A DNA stretch of 64,000 nt. Origin: Nitzschia sp. pyKryTriq1. Taxonomy: Eukaryota > Bacillariophyta > Bacillariophyceae > Bacillariales > Bacillariaceae. The notes beneath the pieces were generated by a model, which was not told the DNA's origin, searched no databases, and saw only the letters and a program-made list of their open reading frames with translations. Every line of letters begins with the position of its first letter. Position 1 is the first letter of the stretch. Below are positions 63,458-64,000 of this stretch, in pieces. A program made the translations under genes and the position numbers. The stretch spans positions 1,465,594 through 1,529,593 of the forward strand of contig OY101119.1 of NCBI GenBank assembly GCA_956465555.1, written 5' to 3'.

Positions 63458-64000
63458 ATGTCGTCGTTGCCACAACCCCCCTCGATGCAGATGCAGGCGA
63501 ATCGCCGGTCGTCCAGCGGTGGAAGCTCCTATCATCCATCGCCCTCGTCGCCGAGAAAAGCGCAACCCGCATCCCGCGTGGTGTCTTTGGGCGGTCTCCC
63601 TCCGCCTCCCGCCATGGCGACTCAGGGAAAGACGGGAGGCCAGACGAATTACGCCCAGAATCTGGCGAGGAGCATGACGATTGATGAAATGCGCGAACTG
63701 CATCGTCGGGCTTTGAGCGAGGCAGAGGCCAAGCAAACCGAGCTGCGTTTGGTGCTGGCGTCGCGCTATCGCGAACTCGTGGGGAGCAGCGATGAGGTCA
63801 CCAAGATGGGGGAAAGGGCACAGGAACTTCACGAACTGGTCCACGCTCTCCCAGGATTGATGGAGAAGCTGGTGAACTCTGCCACTGCACCGCAGTCTCA
63901 AACCTCCACGACGCGAGAAGATTCGAAAGCCATCGATCAGAGGGACTGTGATGAGGTACAGGTACTCTTTCTGCGCCACAAGCTATCCAACTTACCCAGA
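63458..64000 (+). CDS. COG1: COG complex subunit 1, N-terminal part (partial)
   Basis: The ATG at 63458 opens a frame that runs off the window (181 codons visible, unless the GTACAG at about 63956 is a donor). The first ~60 residues are Ser/Pro-rich (SSSGGSSYHPSPSSPRKAQ). Next comes the conserved COG1 N-terminal helix: SMTIDEMRELHRRALSEAEA, KQTELRLVLASRYRELVGSS and DEVTKMGERAQELHELVHAL. COG1 belongs to the conserved oligomeric Golgi complex, which tethers vesicles for retrograde transport in the Golgi. The 'ELR.VL..RYREL....DEV..M' pattern is diagnostic for COG1/VPS51-type helical domains, and COG1 fits best. Confidence 0.72.
   Translation, partial: MSSLPQPPSMQMQANRRSSSGGSSYHPSPSSPRKAQPASRVVSLGGLPPPPAMATQGKTGGQTNYAQNLARSMTIDEMRELHRRALSEAEAKQTELRLVLASRYRELVGSSDEVTKMGERAQELHELVHALPGLMEKLVNSATAPQSQTSTTREDSKAIDQRDCDEVQVLFLRHKLSNLPR

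Overview
The window is eukaryotic nuclear DNA, most likely from a diatom, probably a pennate one. Several proteins begin with a signal peptide followed by a diatom-type plastid-import motif (ASAFAP in the gene at 12935-13664, with looser variants in four others). Introns are few, short (about 75-140 bp) and GT-AG. The gene content (choline-transporter-like protein, type II NAD(P)H dehydrogenase, prefoldins, EIF1AD, COG1, STELLO-type and GT14 glycosyltransferases) fits a photosynthetic stramenopile. I cannot name the species.

Layout: a gene end (1-297); a very large multi-pass membrane protein (950-5058); a choline-transporter-like protein (5723-7559) convergent with a type II NAD(P)H dehydrogenase (7678-9528, minus); a P-loop kinase convergent with a plastid-type helical protein (10111-11759); a small ASAFAP thylakoid-type protein (12935-13664, minus); a ribokinase-ITPase fusion (14381-16160); an acidic protein (16964-18103) convergent with an aldo/keto reductase (18192-19245); a Rad7-like LRR protein (19778-21621, minus); and a cyclophilin split into twelve exons, three of them 8-13 nt (22768-24365). 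A repeat-rich gap of about 4.4 kb (24366-28813) holds only doubtful coding remnants. Next come an unknown helical protein, EIF1AD, UXT-like prefoldin and a RING-PDZ protein (28814-34277); a collapsed Copia-type LTR element (34757-35857); a large disordered protein with a membrane C-terminus (36548-38695, minus); a small disordered protein, prefoldin subunit 3 and two uncertain ORFs (40245-44182); a GT14 glycosyltransferase with a trefoil-like tail, a second cyclophilin with an N-myristoylation signal, a STELLO-like glycosyltransferase and an OCA2/ArsB-type transporter (44706-53534); a disordered protein (55511-57925); a RecN-type repair ATPase (58781-61174); a retroelement fragment (about 62380-63030); and the 5' end of COG1 (63458-64000).

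The genes do not form one pathway. Loose themes are plastid function (genes at 7678, 10836, 12935, 14381, 16964 and possibly 58781), folding of tubulin, actin and other proteins (UXT, prefoldin 3, two cyclophilins), Golgi glycosylation and trafficking (GT14, STELLO, COG1) and DNA repair (Rad7-like, RecN). Two structural features stand out. All seven convergent gene pairs are separated by only 29-127 bp, whereas divergent gaps are 0.6-2 kb. The long gaps are full of short palindromic words built on GTAC (GGTACC, GTACCGGTAC) and CTAG (TACTAGTA), plus several small dispersed repeats.
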